The position numbers and the translations under genes were made by a program. Shown piece after piece: positions 16,915 through 25,235 of a stretch of 64,000 nt of DNA. Numbering within the stretch: position 1 is the first letter of the stretch; the number at the start of each line of letters is the position of its first letter. Below the pieces are notes generated by a model. The model was not told where the DNA came from and ran no database searches. It was given only the letters and a program-made list of their open reading frames with translations. The stretch is from Prevotella sp. oral taxon 475. Its GTDB lineage: Bacteria > Bacteroidota > Bacteroidia > Bacteroidales > Bacteroidaceae. The stretch lies in the NCBI RefSeq assembly GCF_018127805.1, contig NZ_CP072334.1:1218001-1282000 (forward strand). Direction: 5' to 3'.

Positions 16915-17823
16915 ATGATGAAACAAAGAATCTCCATCCCATTGTTTGTTAGGAAGAGAATGTTCCGGATGTTGCTCCCGACGCTCCTCTTTGCTACTCT
17001 TACCGGTCGAGCCGCCACGCCGCAATATGTAAAACGAGACAGTGCTCAGGTGGTGAAATGGCTCGTCGAGGTCCAAGGCGACGCCCACCTCAGATCTTCG
17101 TCAGCCTCAGGCCGACTTATGCTCCACTTCGCCCGCAAATTTCTGGGCATTCCTTATGTGGGCGGCACGCTGGAGCGGAACAGCACCGAGCAGCTTGTCG
17201 TGAACCTGCAAGAGTTGGACTGTACCACGTTCGTCGAAACCGTTCTGGCCCTGACGCTATGCGCTCGTAATGGAAAAACAACTTTCGCCGACTTCTGCCG
17301 TTTCTTGCAGTTCGTTCGCTACCGCAACGGTGAGGTAGCCTATCCCGCCCGCCTACATTATTTCTCGGAGTGGATTGCCGACAACACGGCGATGGGCTAC
17401 GTGGGCGAAGTGAAATGGAAACAGAAACCTTTTACGGCGCTGCAAACACTGCGAATCGACTACATGAGCCGTCATCCCGAGCTGTATCCCATGTTGCGGG
17501 CTCATCCCGCCTGGGTGCAGCCTATCCGGGCGATGGAGGAGCGGCTCTCGGGCTTACAAGTGCGTTACATTCCCAAACACGAAATCGGCAACACGCCCGT
17601 CTGTCGACAAGCGATTGCGGATGGCGACATTCTGGCCATCGTCACCTCGCGGGCAGGGCTCGACACCAGTCACATCGGTATCGCCGTTTGGAAAGCCGAC
17701 GGGCTGCATCTGCTTCATGCCTCCTCGCTACGGCATCGGGTGGTGGAAGACCGTCCCACTCTGCGCGCTTATATGAACCGTCAGCCATCGCAGCTCGGCA
17801 TCCGAGTGGTACGCGTGAAATAA
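16915..17823 (+). CDS. DUF1460 family protein (N-acetylmuramoyl-L-alanine amidase-like)
   Basis: A 302-residue secreted protein with a signal peptide in the first 35 or so residues. The domain has FLGIPYVGGTLE and ELDCTTFVETVLAL (nucleophile-type Cys103), and a later DTSHIGIAVW that would supply the catalytic His, an NlpC/P60-like arrangement. DUF1460 proteins are thought to act on peptidoglycan stem peptides or sugar-peptide bonds. It is the third gene of the Gfo/Idh-DUF4421 operon, 30 bp after DUF4421. A second ATG follows immediately (16918), so the start is uncertain by one codon. Confidence 0.85.
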   Translation: MMKQRISIPLFVRKRMFRMLLPTLLFATLTGRAATPQYVKRDSAQVVKWLVEVQGDAHLRSSSASGRLMLHFARKFLGIPYVGGTLERNSTEQLVVNLQELDCTTFVETVLALTLCARNGKTTFADFCRFLQFVRYRNGEVAYPARLHYFSEWIADNTAMGYVGEVKWKQKPFTALQTLRIDYMSRHPELYPMLRAHPAWVQPIRAMEERLSGLQVRYIPKHEIGNTPVCRQAIADGDILAIVTSRAGLDTSHIGIAVWKADGLHLLHASSLRHRVVEDRPTLRAYMNRQPSQLGIRVVRVK

Positions 17824-17861
17824 TTGAGAGAAGCAGTCGGCCCCTGCCGAAAATTTGAAAA

Positions 17862-18103
17862 TGAGAAAAACAAAGCTTCCGACTACTCGGAAAGCTCAAA
17901 AATGAGAAAAACAGAGCTTCCGACTACTCGGAAGGCTCAAAAATGGAAAAAACAGAGCTTCCAACTACTTGGAAAGCTTGAAAATGAGAAAAACAGAGCT
18001 TCCAACTACTTGGAAGGCTCAAAAATGAGAAAAACAGAGCTTCCAACTACTTGGAAAGCTCAAAAATGGGAAAAACAAAGCTTCCAACTACTTGGAAGGC
18101 TTG
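17862..18103 (+). repeat. 41-bp tandem repeat array with co-varying palindrome
   Basis: Six units; the GGAA(A/G)GCTC-type anchors lie at 17889, 17930, 17971, 18012, 18053 and 18094, each 41 bp apart. Each unit contains an inverted repeat around CTAC: TTCCGA/TCGGAA in the first two, TTCCAA/TTGGAA in the others. It sits in a convergent gap and ends directly at a terminator. Open frames across it are artefacts. Confidence 0.95.
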
Positions 18104-18110
18104 AAAGTCC

Positions 18111-18146
18111 CCCCCGACCCTCTAACTGAGAGGGTCGGGGGCTTCT
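18111..18146. terminator. Bidirectional terminator between convergent genes
   Basis: CCCCCGACCCTCT (18111-18123), loop AACTG, AGAGGGTCGGGGG (18129-18141): a perfect 13-bp stem serving the DUF1460 operon and the DUF5686 gene that converge here. Confidence 0.8.
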
Positions 18147-18147
18147 G

Positions 18148-20760
18148 TTAGAACGTCATTCGAAACATAATGCGGACGCCGTGCTTGTGGGCCGTCGGAA
18201 GATGGTTATAGTTGATGCGGTGCACATATTCCACATGAAAAACCTTGAAAATGTTGTGCACGCCGGCCACTGCCTCGAGGTAAGGGCGGCGGGGATTCAT
18301 CACATAGGTACCTTCGGGGAAATACATCAGCAGCGTACTGCCGGCATTCTCTGCCAGGGTGGGATTGTTCTTCGAGGTGAGCGTTCCCCACAGACCTTTC
18401 ACGCCGATGAATTCGCGCCACTTCAGTTTTCGAAGCAGCGGGACGCGGTTGAAAATCTTCCCGTTCATATCCCAGCTCAGGTCGAAACTGGCGTAACGGT
18501 CGTTGAGGAATTCCATGTTGTTCATCAAGCTGAACGTACCCTTCTGTTTGATGTACGAGAGATTGGCGGCAGGCATGATGAGCAACAGAAAGGGAACGCG
18601 GTTCCATTGGGCACCGGCATTGAGACGGACATCGATTTTCCCCCAACTGCTCATCCAAAAACGTTTGTAGAGTCCCACCTCGGTGAGATTATAGCGATAG
18701 TCGCCGCCGAGAAAACCTTTGATGCCGAGCGTGTGCGAGAGGGTGAAGACGGGGGCATCGAGATTGATGGGCAAACGTCGCTGCTTGGTGTTGATATAGG
18801 TGCGACCGGGGGCGAGTTCCACCTCAAGATGCACCTCGGTGGTGCGAATCTTCCCGTTGTGGAGCAGACAGCCGACGTCGGTTCCAGGCGCAATGAAAGG
18901 CGCAACGGGATAGCTCAGCGGCTCGAAGAAGAGGGCTCCGGCGGCTTCATTCTCCTCGGTTTTCAGGCTCAAGATGGTTTTGAGCCCCCAGTCTTCCTCG
19001 CGTTCGAAGGTGAGCTGCTGCCGATTGTAAAACATCATCTTGTCTACCTTGGTCCACTTCAGAGCGGTGAAGACGTTATCTTTGTCGGTGCGCATAAACT
19101 TGTCGGAGGGCGACATCACGTCGTAGGTGGACGAGAAGGAGAGCGTGCGGCGAGGAAACTCGCGCGGTAGATATTCTTTCTTGTTGAACGAGTAGATGGC
19201 TTCGGCCCGATAATAATTCTTCTTGCTACCCCAGCCGCGGGCGATGTAGCCGGAGGCAAACCAGTGTTTGTTGAGATGGGCGGTGGTTTGTGCACTGAGG
19301 CGGGTGCGTAGTCCGTCGATGAAGTTTTGGGTGATCATCGTGTTGATGGGCCCGATGTCCACCCGGCTGGGATGCTCTTTGGAGCCGGTCTCGACGAAAT
19401 TCTCGATCAGTGCCTTCGCTCCGAAGAGGATATACTTAAAACCTTTGATCTGTTGGATGCGGCGCACGAATTCATCCATCGACGATTCGCTCTTGGTGAG
19501 TTCCACCGCTCGGTATCGTTTCCAAAAATCTTCGTTGCGCATCAAGGCGTCGGCCTCGTGTCGTTCTTTGGCCCGACCTTTGAAGAGGCGGGCGGGCAGA
19601 GGCTCGAAAGTGTAATCGTCGAGGCGTGTGGTACGGATGACGATGCACTTCGAAAAGAGTTTGTTCACTTTCAGTTCCACTACCATGTCGTCTGTGCTCA
19701 GAGCCCATTCGCCGTTAGGCAGACGAGTGTAGGCTTGTTGTACCTGAAGGTTCTCTATGAAGTTGACATTACTGCGGGTGGGGATGGTGAGATGGCAGCG
19801 TTTGACGTGTAGAGAGGAATCGGCCAGAATGTAGAGTTCGCCGCGGAAACCGAAGTCTTGCTGATTATTGGGCAGAAATTGGAGGTGATAGCACAGATCG
19901 CGGTCTACGAGAACGGTGTCTTCGATGTAATAGCGATAGAAGCTGATGGCTCCATTGCCTATCGGACTGGTGATGGTATGTTGCAGCAGTCGCACCTGGT
20001 CGTCGTAGATGTCGATGTCGGTAAAGACGTCTTTGAGCAACGTGTTGAGCATATCGCCCGTCTCGATAAGCTGGTTGATACCCGTACTGCTTTGTCCGGT
20101 GATGATATTTTTCTCGCTTCGCGGATTTTTTCGATAGAGATGTTGTGTCACCGTTTCGTCTACCGACACGGGCAAGATGAGTTTGTCGTTGTAGGGGCAG
20201 ACTTCCACGTGGTCGAGCATCCACCGTCGCTTACCGATGAAGCCGCTGTCGAGTTGTGCCGGTGTGAGGTCGTTGAGGGCGAGGGTCAGTTTTTGATACT
20301 TGGTGTATTGGTAAAAGTCATGATTGTCGAGCCGAGTGCGTTTCTTGGCGGCGATGACGCGCTTCATGAGTTCTACGGCCGGGTTGTTTTTGCGGGAATA
20401 CCGACTACGTTTTTCCCGCACCACCACCTCGGCAATCTGTCGTGTGTCGGGTCTGAGCCGAATATTGAGCACGGAGGGTGTACCCGATTTCACGGCAATG
20501 GTTTTGGGTTGATAACCCACGGCACTGATGGTGAGTGTCCATCCCTCGCGTCGTGGGATGCGGAAGTACCCCTGTGTGTTGCCCGAGACGGCTATGCCAT
20601 GGCCTTTGTAGGCAATACTGGGCAGCGAGAGAGTGTCGCCGGTGATGGCGTTGGTCACCACGCCCGTTATCACCGCCTGTGGTGGAGCGGTAGAGAAGTC
20701 TTGTGCTGCGACGGGCAGCATGAGTATGGAGATCAGTGTTGTGAGGAGGAATCTAATCAT
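18148..20760 (-). CDS. DUF5686 outer-membrane protein with carboxypeptidase-like regulatory domain
   Basis: An 870-residue protein from the ATG at 20760, preferred over 20781 because it gives a compact signal (MIRFLLTTLISILMLPVAAQ). Residues about 30-110 form a carboxypeptidase-regulatory-like beta-sandwich (VITGVVTNAITGDTLSLPSI, ISAVGYQPKTIAV), as in many Bacteroidetes outer-membrane proteins. The rest matches the large DUF5686 family and ends in barrel-like strands closing with FRMTF, a typical C-terminal aromatic. It is located in the outer membrane by inference; no function is established. It stands as a single gene bounded by a terminator downstream and a 41-bp repeat array upstream. Confidence 0.85.
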   Translation of the reverse strand: MIRFLLTTLISILMLPVAAQDFSTAPPQAVITGVVTNAITGDTLSLPSIAYKGHGIAVSGNTQGYFRIPRREGWTLTISAVGYQPKTIAVKSGTPSVLNIRLRPDTRQIAEVVVREKRSRYSRKNNPAVELMKRVIAAKKRTRLDNHDFYQYTKYQKLTLALNDLTPAQLDSGFIGKRRWMLDHVEVCPYNDKLILPVSVDETVTQHLYRKNPRSEKNIITGQSSTGINQLIETGDMLNTLLKDVFTDIDIYDDQVRLLQHTITSPIGNGAISFYRYYIEDTVLVDRDLCYHLQFLPNNQQDFGFRGELYILADSSLHVKRCHLTIPTRSNVNFIENLQVQQAYTRLPNGEWALSTDDMVVELKVNKLFSKCIVIRTTRLDDYTFEPLPARLFKGRAKERHEADALMRNEDFWKRYRAVELTKSESSMDEFVRRIQQIKGFKYILFGAKALIENFVETGSKEHPSRVDIGPINTMITQNFIDGLRTRLSAQTTAHLNKHWFASGYIARGWGSKKNYYRAEAIYSFNKKEYLPREFPRRTLSFSSTYDVMSPSDKFMRTDKDNVFTALKWTKVDKMMFYNRQQLTFEREEDWGLKTILSLKTEENEAAGALFFEPLSYPVAPFIAPGTDVGCLLHNGKIRTTEVHLEVELAPGRTYINTKQRRLPINLDAPVFTLSHTLGIKGFLGGDYRYNLTEVGLYKRFWMSSWGKIDVRLNAGAQWNRVPFLLLIMPAANLSYIKQKGTFSLMNNMEFLNDRYASFDLSWDMNGKIFNRVPLLRKLKWREFIGVKGLWGTLTSKNNPTLAENAGSTLLMYFPEGTYVMNPRRPYLEAVAGVHNIFKVFHVEYVHRINYNHLPTAHKHGVRIMFRMTF

Positions 20761-20835
20761 TCTTTTGTTACCTGTTGTCAATCTGTGAAATTCGGTTGTT
20801 TTTTACTCGCTTTCGAACGGTTTGAACCGTCTGCT

Positions 20836-21050
20836 GAAATATTTTATGGCGTGAGAAATGCTCCGAGGAGGGGAAATATTTTATTTTCTCGCTGCTGAAC
20901 TCTCCGTGACGGAAAAATATTTTATTTTTTCTCCATTGGGCTCTCCGCGACGATAAAATAATCTATTTTCAAGCCGCAGAACCTTTCGTAGCGGGAAAAT
21001 AATTTATTTTTTCACCGCTGGGCTCTCCGTGATGGAAAAATATTTTATGT
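20836..21050 (+). repeat. 41-bp AT-rich tandem repeat array
   Basis: AAATATTTTA-type cores at 20874, 20915, 20956, 20997 and 21038 are exactly 41 bp apart, with a diverged sixth core at 20837 (37 bp spacing). The units alternate an AT-rich palindrome (AAATATTT) with a GC-rich CTCTCCGYGA segment. The 20761-21117 gap contains nothing else recognisable. Confidence 0.9.
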
Positions 21051-21117
21051 CGGCGTAACTGGCGTTTGATGCCCTCCGATGATTGATCGGGAAGGTTTTA
21101 CCGGAGGGTTATGAGCC

Positions 21118-21900
21118 TTAGAGCGGAGGCTTTCTTAAAGGAGAAGTCGGGATCGAGGCTGACATGAGGGGTAGAAGCTGATCCAAACGGTCGATGATGA
21201 CATGGGGTAGTGTCGAGTCGACCGTCTCTTCTGTCCATCCCTCGCCCTTGAACCAGACTGTGCGGCAGCCCACTTCCCGAGCCGGAAGAATGTCTTTCTC
21301 GAAACTGTCGCCCACCACCAGCACTTCATCGGCTTTGAATCCCAAGGCCTCGACGCCTAAGGAAAAGATGCGCGGGTCGGGTTTTCGAACACCGACCACG
21401 GCCGACTCGATAACGTTCTGGAAAAGATGGTCGAGCCCCATCTCGCTCAACACCCGAGTCAAATTACCGTAGAAGTTGCTCACCAGCACCAGTGGGCGGT
21501 CTTGTCCGAGCCTTTCCAGGATGCGACGACTCTGCGTCGTGGTTTCCTTTACCTTTTTATAGAGACGGTCGAGCACGGCTCGGTGTTTTCTCTCCAGCTC
21601 TTCATCATCGGGAAGCCAGGCCCCTATGCGGCGCAATTCTTCCATCTGCAATTGCAGTTTGAGGGCAAGCGTCTGCCGAAAACTAAAGTCGGGCTTGATG
21701 AGGGGCGTGCGTCCCAGCGTGCGTTCGGCATGAATGTAGGCCTGTCGAAACGAATCCTCGTTCGCCGGTATATTTTCGTCGCGATAGGCTTGCTCCATCA
21801 CTCGAGCCCAATGTCGTCCGGAGGTATCGAGCGTTCCGCCGTAGTCGAAGATCAGACCACGGATGTCGGCCAAGCTATTTTCTTTTGTTATGGGTTGCAT
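21118..21900 (-). CDS. HAD family hydrolase (phosphatase-like)
   Basis: A 260-residue protein from the ATG at 21900; the alternative at 21936 adds 12 lysine/arginine-rich residues. All four HAD motifs are visible: DYGGTLD (nucleophile Asp), VSNFYG, GVRKPDP (Lys) and VVGDSFEKDI. A helical cap lies between motifs I and II. Substrate is unknown. It is the last gene of a minus-strand set with a nucleotidyltransferase, an ATP-grasp-like protein and a CDP-alcohol phosphotransferase, so removal of a phosphate from the product of that pathway is a reasonable guess. A 120-bp pyrimidine-rich stretch separates it from the transferase gene. Confidence 0.85.
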   Translation of the reverse strand: MQPITKENSLADIRGLIFDYGGTLDTSGRHWARVMEQAYRDENIPANEDSFRQAYIHAERTLGRTPLIKPDFSFRQTLALKLQLQMEELRRIGAWLPDDEELERKHRAVLDRLYKKVKETTTQSRRILERLGQDRPLVLVSNFYGNLTRVLSEMGLDHLFQNVIESAVVGVRKPDPRIFSLGVEALGFKADEVLVVGDSFEKDILPAREVGCRTVWFKGEGWTEETVDSTLPHVIIDRLDQLLPLMSASIPTSPLRKPPL

Positions 21901-22020
21901 TCTTTCTTCTTTTTTATTCCTTCTCTCTTTGAACACTCTCTATTTTCTATATTAAAAAACGAATGTTTTCACACCTTCACTTCTTCTCACTCCCTCACTC
22001 CCTTTCATTCCTTTGCTCTT

Positions 22021-22959
22021 TCACTCTATTTCCTCCCTTAACTCCTTGCAGAGTTCCTCGTGTCGGCGGTGCATGTGGATATAAACGACGCTCAGAACAG
22101 TGATTTCGAATAGCGGATAAACCCACGGACAGTTGGCCAAACACGTGATGTAGAGACAGATGGCACGGACGTTGAAGGTGAGGATATTGGTGTATTTCAT
22201 CAGCGGTCTACTGCCTCGGAGAAACCTCTCACGCAATTCCCGAGATATATTCTCGGGCGAGGAAAAACGCGATTTCAGTTCGGCGAAGAAGCGTTGGAAC
22301 TGCGGTGTGCGCCGCTCCTGACTGCAACAGTAGTTGGCGTAGTTGTAGTAGAACAGCTTTTTGAACCACTCTCCGCGGCGCGGCAACGACTCATAAATGG
22401 CTCGTTGCTGCCGGTAGCTGTCCAGTTCGCTCCCCTCCCGACCCTTGAGAAAGAAGAGGTGAATCTGTCGGTAATAGTCGGCCAGCGAACTTTGAGGAGC
22501 GTGGCACAAGAAACCAGCCACACCCGAGAGCACCCAAATCCACATTCCCCATCTCATGTCGGTGTAAGGCATCGGCGTGTTCTGCATCCGCAGACAAATG
22601 CCCGTATAGATACAGACAAACCAAACGTCGCCCGAGAATCCGTCGAGCACCCGCCCTAAGAGCGTCCGCTTGCCCGAGAGGCGAGCCATTTGTCCGTCGG
22701 TAGAGTCGCAAAAGTTGGCCAACATCAACAGCAACACTCCCAAAAGGTTATGCCAAAGGTCGGCAAAGTGGAATAGATAACCTGCCCCCGCGCCCAAGAA
22801 AATAGAAAGCACGGTGATGGCGTTGGGATGTACGCCCAGCCGATTCCAAAAAAGGGCGAAGAGCAGACCGATAGGGCGTGTGAAATACACGTCGATGGTC
22901 TCCTCGGTATCGCTCGATTTTATCGAGTCGTGCAGCAAATTCTTAAAACTCCTTTTCAT
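22021..22959 (-). CDS. CDP-alcohol phosphatidyltransferase family membrane protein
   Basis: A 312-residue protein with several membrane segments. The family motif is present as DSTDGQMAR (Asp85, Asp88) followed by GRVLDGFSGD (102-111). The third Asp is Asp106; the fourth, normally four residues later, is Gly110 with Asp111 next to it, a one-residue shift. Family enzymes move a phospho-alcohol from a CDP-linked donor to an acceptor alcohol at the membrane. Its ATG overlaps the stop of the upstream ATP-grasp-like gene by 4 bp (ATGA), so they are coupled. The nucleotidyltransferase upstream could make the CDP-alcohol. Substrate unknown; an inositol or similar polyol is one possibility. Confidence 0.85.
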   Translation of the reverse strand: MKRSFKNLLHDSIKSSDTEETIDVYFTRPIGLLFALFWNRLGVHPNAITVLSIFLGAGAGYLFHFADLWHNLLGVLLLMLANFCDSTDGQMARLSGKRTLLGRVLDGFSGDVWFVCIYTGICLRMQNTPMPYTDMRWGMWIWVLSGVAGFLCHAPQSSLADYYRQIHLFFLKGREGSELDSYRQQRAIYESLPRRGEWFKKLFYYNYANYCCSQERRTPQFQRFFAELKSRFSSPENISRELRERFLRGSRPLMKYTNILTFNVRAICLYITCLANCPWVYPLFEITVLSVVYIHMHRRHEELCKELREEIE

Positions 22960-23771
22960 CTCAGATGGATTGTTTTCTTTTTCGCTATTCTCTCGCGCAC
23001 TAAGTTTTCGATGGCCTCGGCGGCCTCTTGGCGACAGCGGGAAAAGCTGGGCCAGTCGTTAAAGTCGATAATCGAGAAACGTCCCGTCTCCTCCACGATG
23101 GCATCTCCGCCGAAAACCTCTATCGGTAGGAGTCGCGACAGCGTAGTGGCTGCCGTCTGTAAGGCCTCGATGTCGAAGGGATAGTGGTGTGCAGAACCAT
23201 TTCTGCGTTCGTCGCCGAACTTCGAACGTCCATCGTCGGCAGGATAGTAATAGCGGAAAAAGCCACCCTCCACGCCGTAAAACTTCACCACATCGCCCCG
23301 CACATGGGCCGTCGCCACAACATCGGCTATCCCTCTGCGTCGGAAATGCTCGATGCACGCCTCCCGTTCGGCTTTGTCGGCGCAAAACACTACGTCGTCT
23401 TTGCTCTGCGCTGCAGCATCTCCGCGTTTCACCCAGTAGCCGTTCGGCCCTTCGATGGGTGCTGTGGGGAGATGCTCACGCCGCATCAGTCTCTCCAACT
23501 CGCTGCGCGAACAAGCCAAGACACCCGCCGTGGCATTGACAACCACCGCCCCTTGCCGCTCTTTCTCTCTCAAAATAGCCAACGTCTGCGGCCTTCGAGC
23601 CATCGAAAGATAAATCTCGGCCGTGTGTGCAGCCGTCAAATCCCGTTCGTCTACGAGCCGACTGCTGTCTGCCCCTAACCGTTCGAGCACAGAAAGCAAG
23701 ATGTTGCGGTCGGCCTCCACCGAATTCGGTGAGAAAACATCATCGCGTCTAACGGCCCAAACACTGTTCAT
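22956..23771 (-). CDS. ATP-grasp-like protein of unknown function
   Basis: A 271-residue protein from the ATG at 23771; this leaves a 23-bp overlap with the upstream nucleotidyltransferase, while the ATG at 23807 would give 59 bp. The middle has GYWVKRGDAAAQ and GDVVKFYGVEGGFFRYYY, and the end VFGGDAIVEETGRFSIIDFNDWPSF, which resembles the metal-binding D-x-N end of ATP-grasp enzymes such as the RimK and inositol-phosphate kinase branches. It could phosphorylate or ligate a small alcohol feeding the adjacent CDP-alcohol transferase. I do not recognise the exact family; the ATP-grasp assignment is from motif resemblance only. Confidence 0.6.
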   Translation of the reverse strand: MNSVWAVRRDDVFSPNSVEADRNILLSVLERLGADSSRLVDERDLTAAHTAEIYLSMARRPQTLAILREKERQGAVVVNATAGVLACSRSELERLMRREHLPTAPIEGPNGYWVKRGDAAAQSKDDVVFCADKAEREACIEHFRRRGIADVVATAHVRGDVVKFYGVEGGFFRYYYPADDGRSKFGDERRNGSAHHYPFDIEALQTAATTLSRLLPIEVFGGDAIVEETGRFSIIDFNDWPSFSRCRQEAAEAIENLVRERIAKKKTIHLR

Positions 23772-24486
23772 GGAGAAAATTCTCTGCCTTTTGAATATCG
23801 CCGGCATGGTCGATGTCGAGCACCTTCGTTAGCGGATAAGCCCGCAGGCAGCATCCATCGGCCACCAAAGCCCGCTGAAAATTGCGCATGCGGCTCTCAC
23901 CCCGCGCGATGCACGAGCGTAAAGTGCCGAGTGCAATGGGTGTCAGTCCATAAATGCCCCCCGAGATATAGCGGCAGTCGGAGCGACTTTCATCATAAAA
24001 TCCCGTGATGTTCAACGCCTCGTCCGTAGCCACATAGAGGGGCTTTTCATCATCGATGAAGCTGGTGACGCCCATGAGTCCGTCTCCTCCCTTGTTCACC
24101 ACTCGAAGGAATACCGACACGTATTGGGTAAACTCTTTTTCATTGAAAATCGTGTCGACGGTGGTGAGTATGAAAGGCGAACCTTCTAAGTGGCTGCTCA
24201 GTTCGAAAAAACTGTGCATTGAGCTGGGTGTGCTCTTCACCACCACCTTCAACGGTATCTGAATTCCGTCCAAACCTTTGCGTCGGATGTCATCCAGATG
24301 CTCGGAAACAAGCCTTGTACGATCGTTGCAAATCACGAGAATCTCTTCCGCTTTGTTCTCCATGAAGATTCGCAGCAATCTGTTGACAAGACATTCTCCG
24401 CCAATCTTCACCAGCGGTTTGGGCTGTTCGACGCCCTCTTGCGCCAAACGCGAACCCTCTCCCGCCGCTATGATTGCATATTTCAT
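23749..24486 (-). CDS. NTP transferase (nucleotidyltransferase) family protein
   Basis: A 245-residue GT-A-fold nucleotidyltransferase: AAGEGSRLAQEGVEQPKPLVKIGGECLVNRLL at the N-terminus gives the nucleotide-binding loop and PKPL lysine, TTVDTIF is the metal-binding Asp region, and KVLDIDHAGDIQKAENFL is the usual C-terminal block. Relatives make CDP- or NDP-activated sugars and alcohols in the cytoplasm. As first gene of the cluster ahead of an ATP-grasp-like protein and a CDP-alcohol phosphotransferase, a CTP:phospho-alcohol cytidylyltransferase is the simplest reading, though base specificity cannot be seen. Confidence 0.82.
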   Translation of the reverse strand: MKYAIIAAGEGSRLAQEGVEQPKPLVKIGGECLVNRLLRIFMENKAEEILVICNDRTRLVSEHLDDIRRKGLDGIQIPLKVVVKSTPSSMHSFFELSSHLEGSPFILTTVDTIFNEKEFTQYVSVFLRVVNKGGDGLMGVTSFIDDEKPLYVATDEALNITGFYDESRSDCRYISGGIYGLTPIALGTLRSCIARGESRMRNFQRALVADGCCLRAYPLTKVLDIDHAGDIQKAENFLHEQCLGR

Positions 24487-24554
24487 CGATAATTTTCTTC
24501 TGTCTTTTCGTTGTTGAGAGGGCTTTTAGGCTCTTTTCAACGGTGATTTCTTGA

Positions 24555-24562
24555 CAAAGGTA
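24555..24562 (-). promoter_or_regulatory. -7 element of the nucleotidyltransferase cluster
   Basis: TACCTTTG on the minus strand, about 70 bp upstream of the first ATG of the cluster. Confidence 0.45.
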
Positions 24563-24632
24563 GAGATTACTTGCGACAACAGAAAACTTTTAAGCTATTT
24601 TTATGTGTGTCAGGCTCTTTACATGCAATTTG

Positions 24633-24714
24633 CAAAAGCTAAGAAAATGCACGCTAAAAGCTAAGAAAACGCGATGCAAAAGCTAAGAAAACGCAAGGCA
24701 AAAGCTAAGAGATG
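24633..24714 (+). repeat. 22-bp repeats, AAAGCTAAG family, copy 2
   Basis: Units start at 24633, 24655, 24677 and 24699, exactly 22 bp apart. They lie between divergent genes, as in copies 1 and 3. Confidence 0.9.
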
Positions 24715-24868
24715 GAGGAGTAAGGAGAGAAGTAGTAAGAAGTAAGGAGGGAAGTAGTAAGGAGGAAAGGGGGGAGTAGTAAGGAGTAAGAAGGGAAGTA
24801 GTAAGGAGAAAAAGGCGGAAGTAGTAAGGAGAAAAGGGGGGAGGTAGTAAGAAGTAAGGGGAGGGGAA
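24712..24868 (+). repeat. Purine-rich low-complexity tract
   Basis: Imperfect reiteration of GGAGTAGTAAGAAGTAAGG-like words with almost no pyrimidine other than T. It is followed by a hairpin (24888-24914, arms ATCAACAACC/GGTTGTTGAT). The remainder of 24487-25235 shows only the exbB promoter; no gene seen. Confidence 0.8.
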
Positions 24869-25122
24869 GAGCGTGTGAGTTCAGATCATCAACAACCTCT
24901 ATGCGGTTGTTGATCATGACCTATTTGAAGTTGATCTCAAGCGGAAGTAAGAAATGAGAAATTCATGTCTAAAAAACTTTGAAATAAAGGCTTTCCGAGT
25001 AGATTTCTTTCTACCAGGTTCGGAATGGCGGTAGAGAGGTGTCGGGAAGACCTTTGCTTTTCTTTGTTCGTTTGTTGCAGGGGTGTTTCTTGAGAATGAG
25101 GTGGAATTTGTAGAGTTGCAGT

Positions 25123-25153
25123 TTGTGTGTTCTGTCTAAAATATGTACCTTTG
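25123..25153 (+). promoter_or_regulatory. Promoter of the ExbB/ExbD operon
   Basis: TTG (25123-25125), 20 bp, TACCTTTG (25146-25153). It lies inside the longer exbB frame, which supports the downstream ATG at 25236. Confidence 0.7.
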
Positions 25154-25235
25154 GCGCGCATTACGGGGGCCATTCTCCGATGCACCGAGCCCACTTCTCT
25201 GGGGCAAAAAGATAACCCATCATTCTGAACAGACA

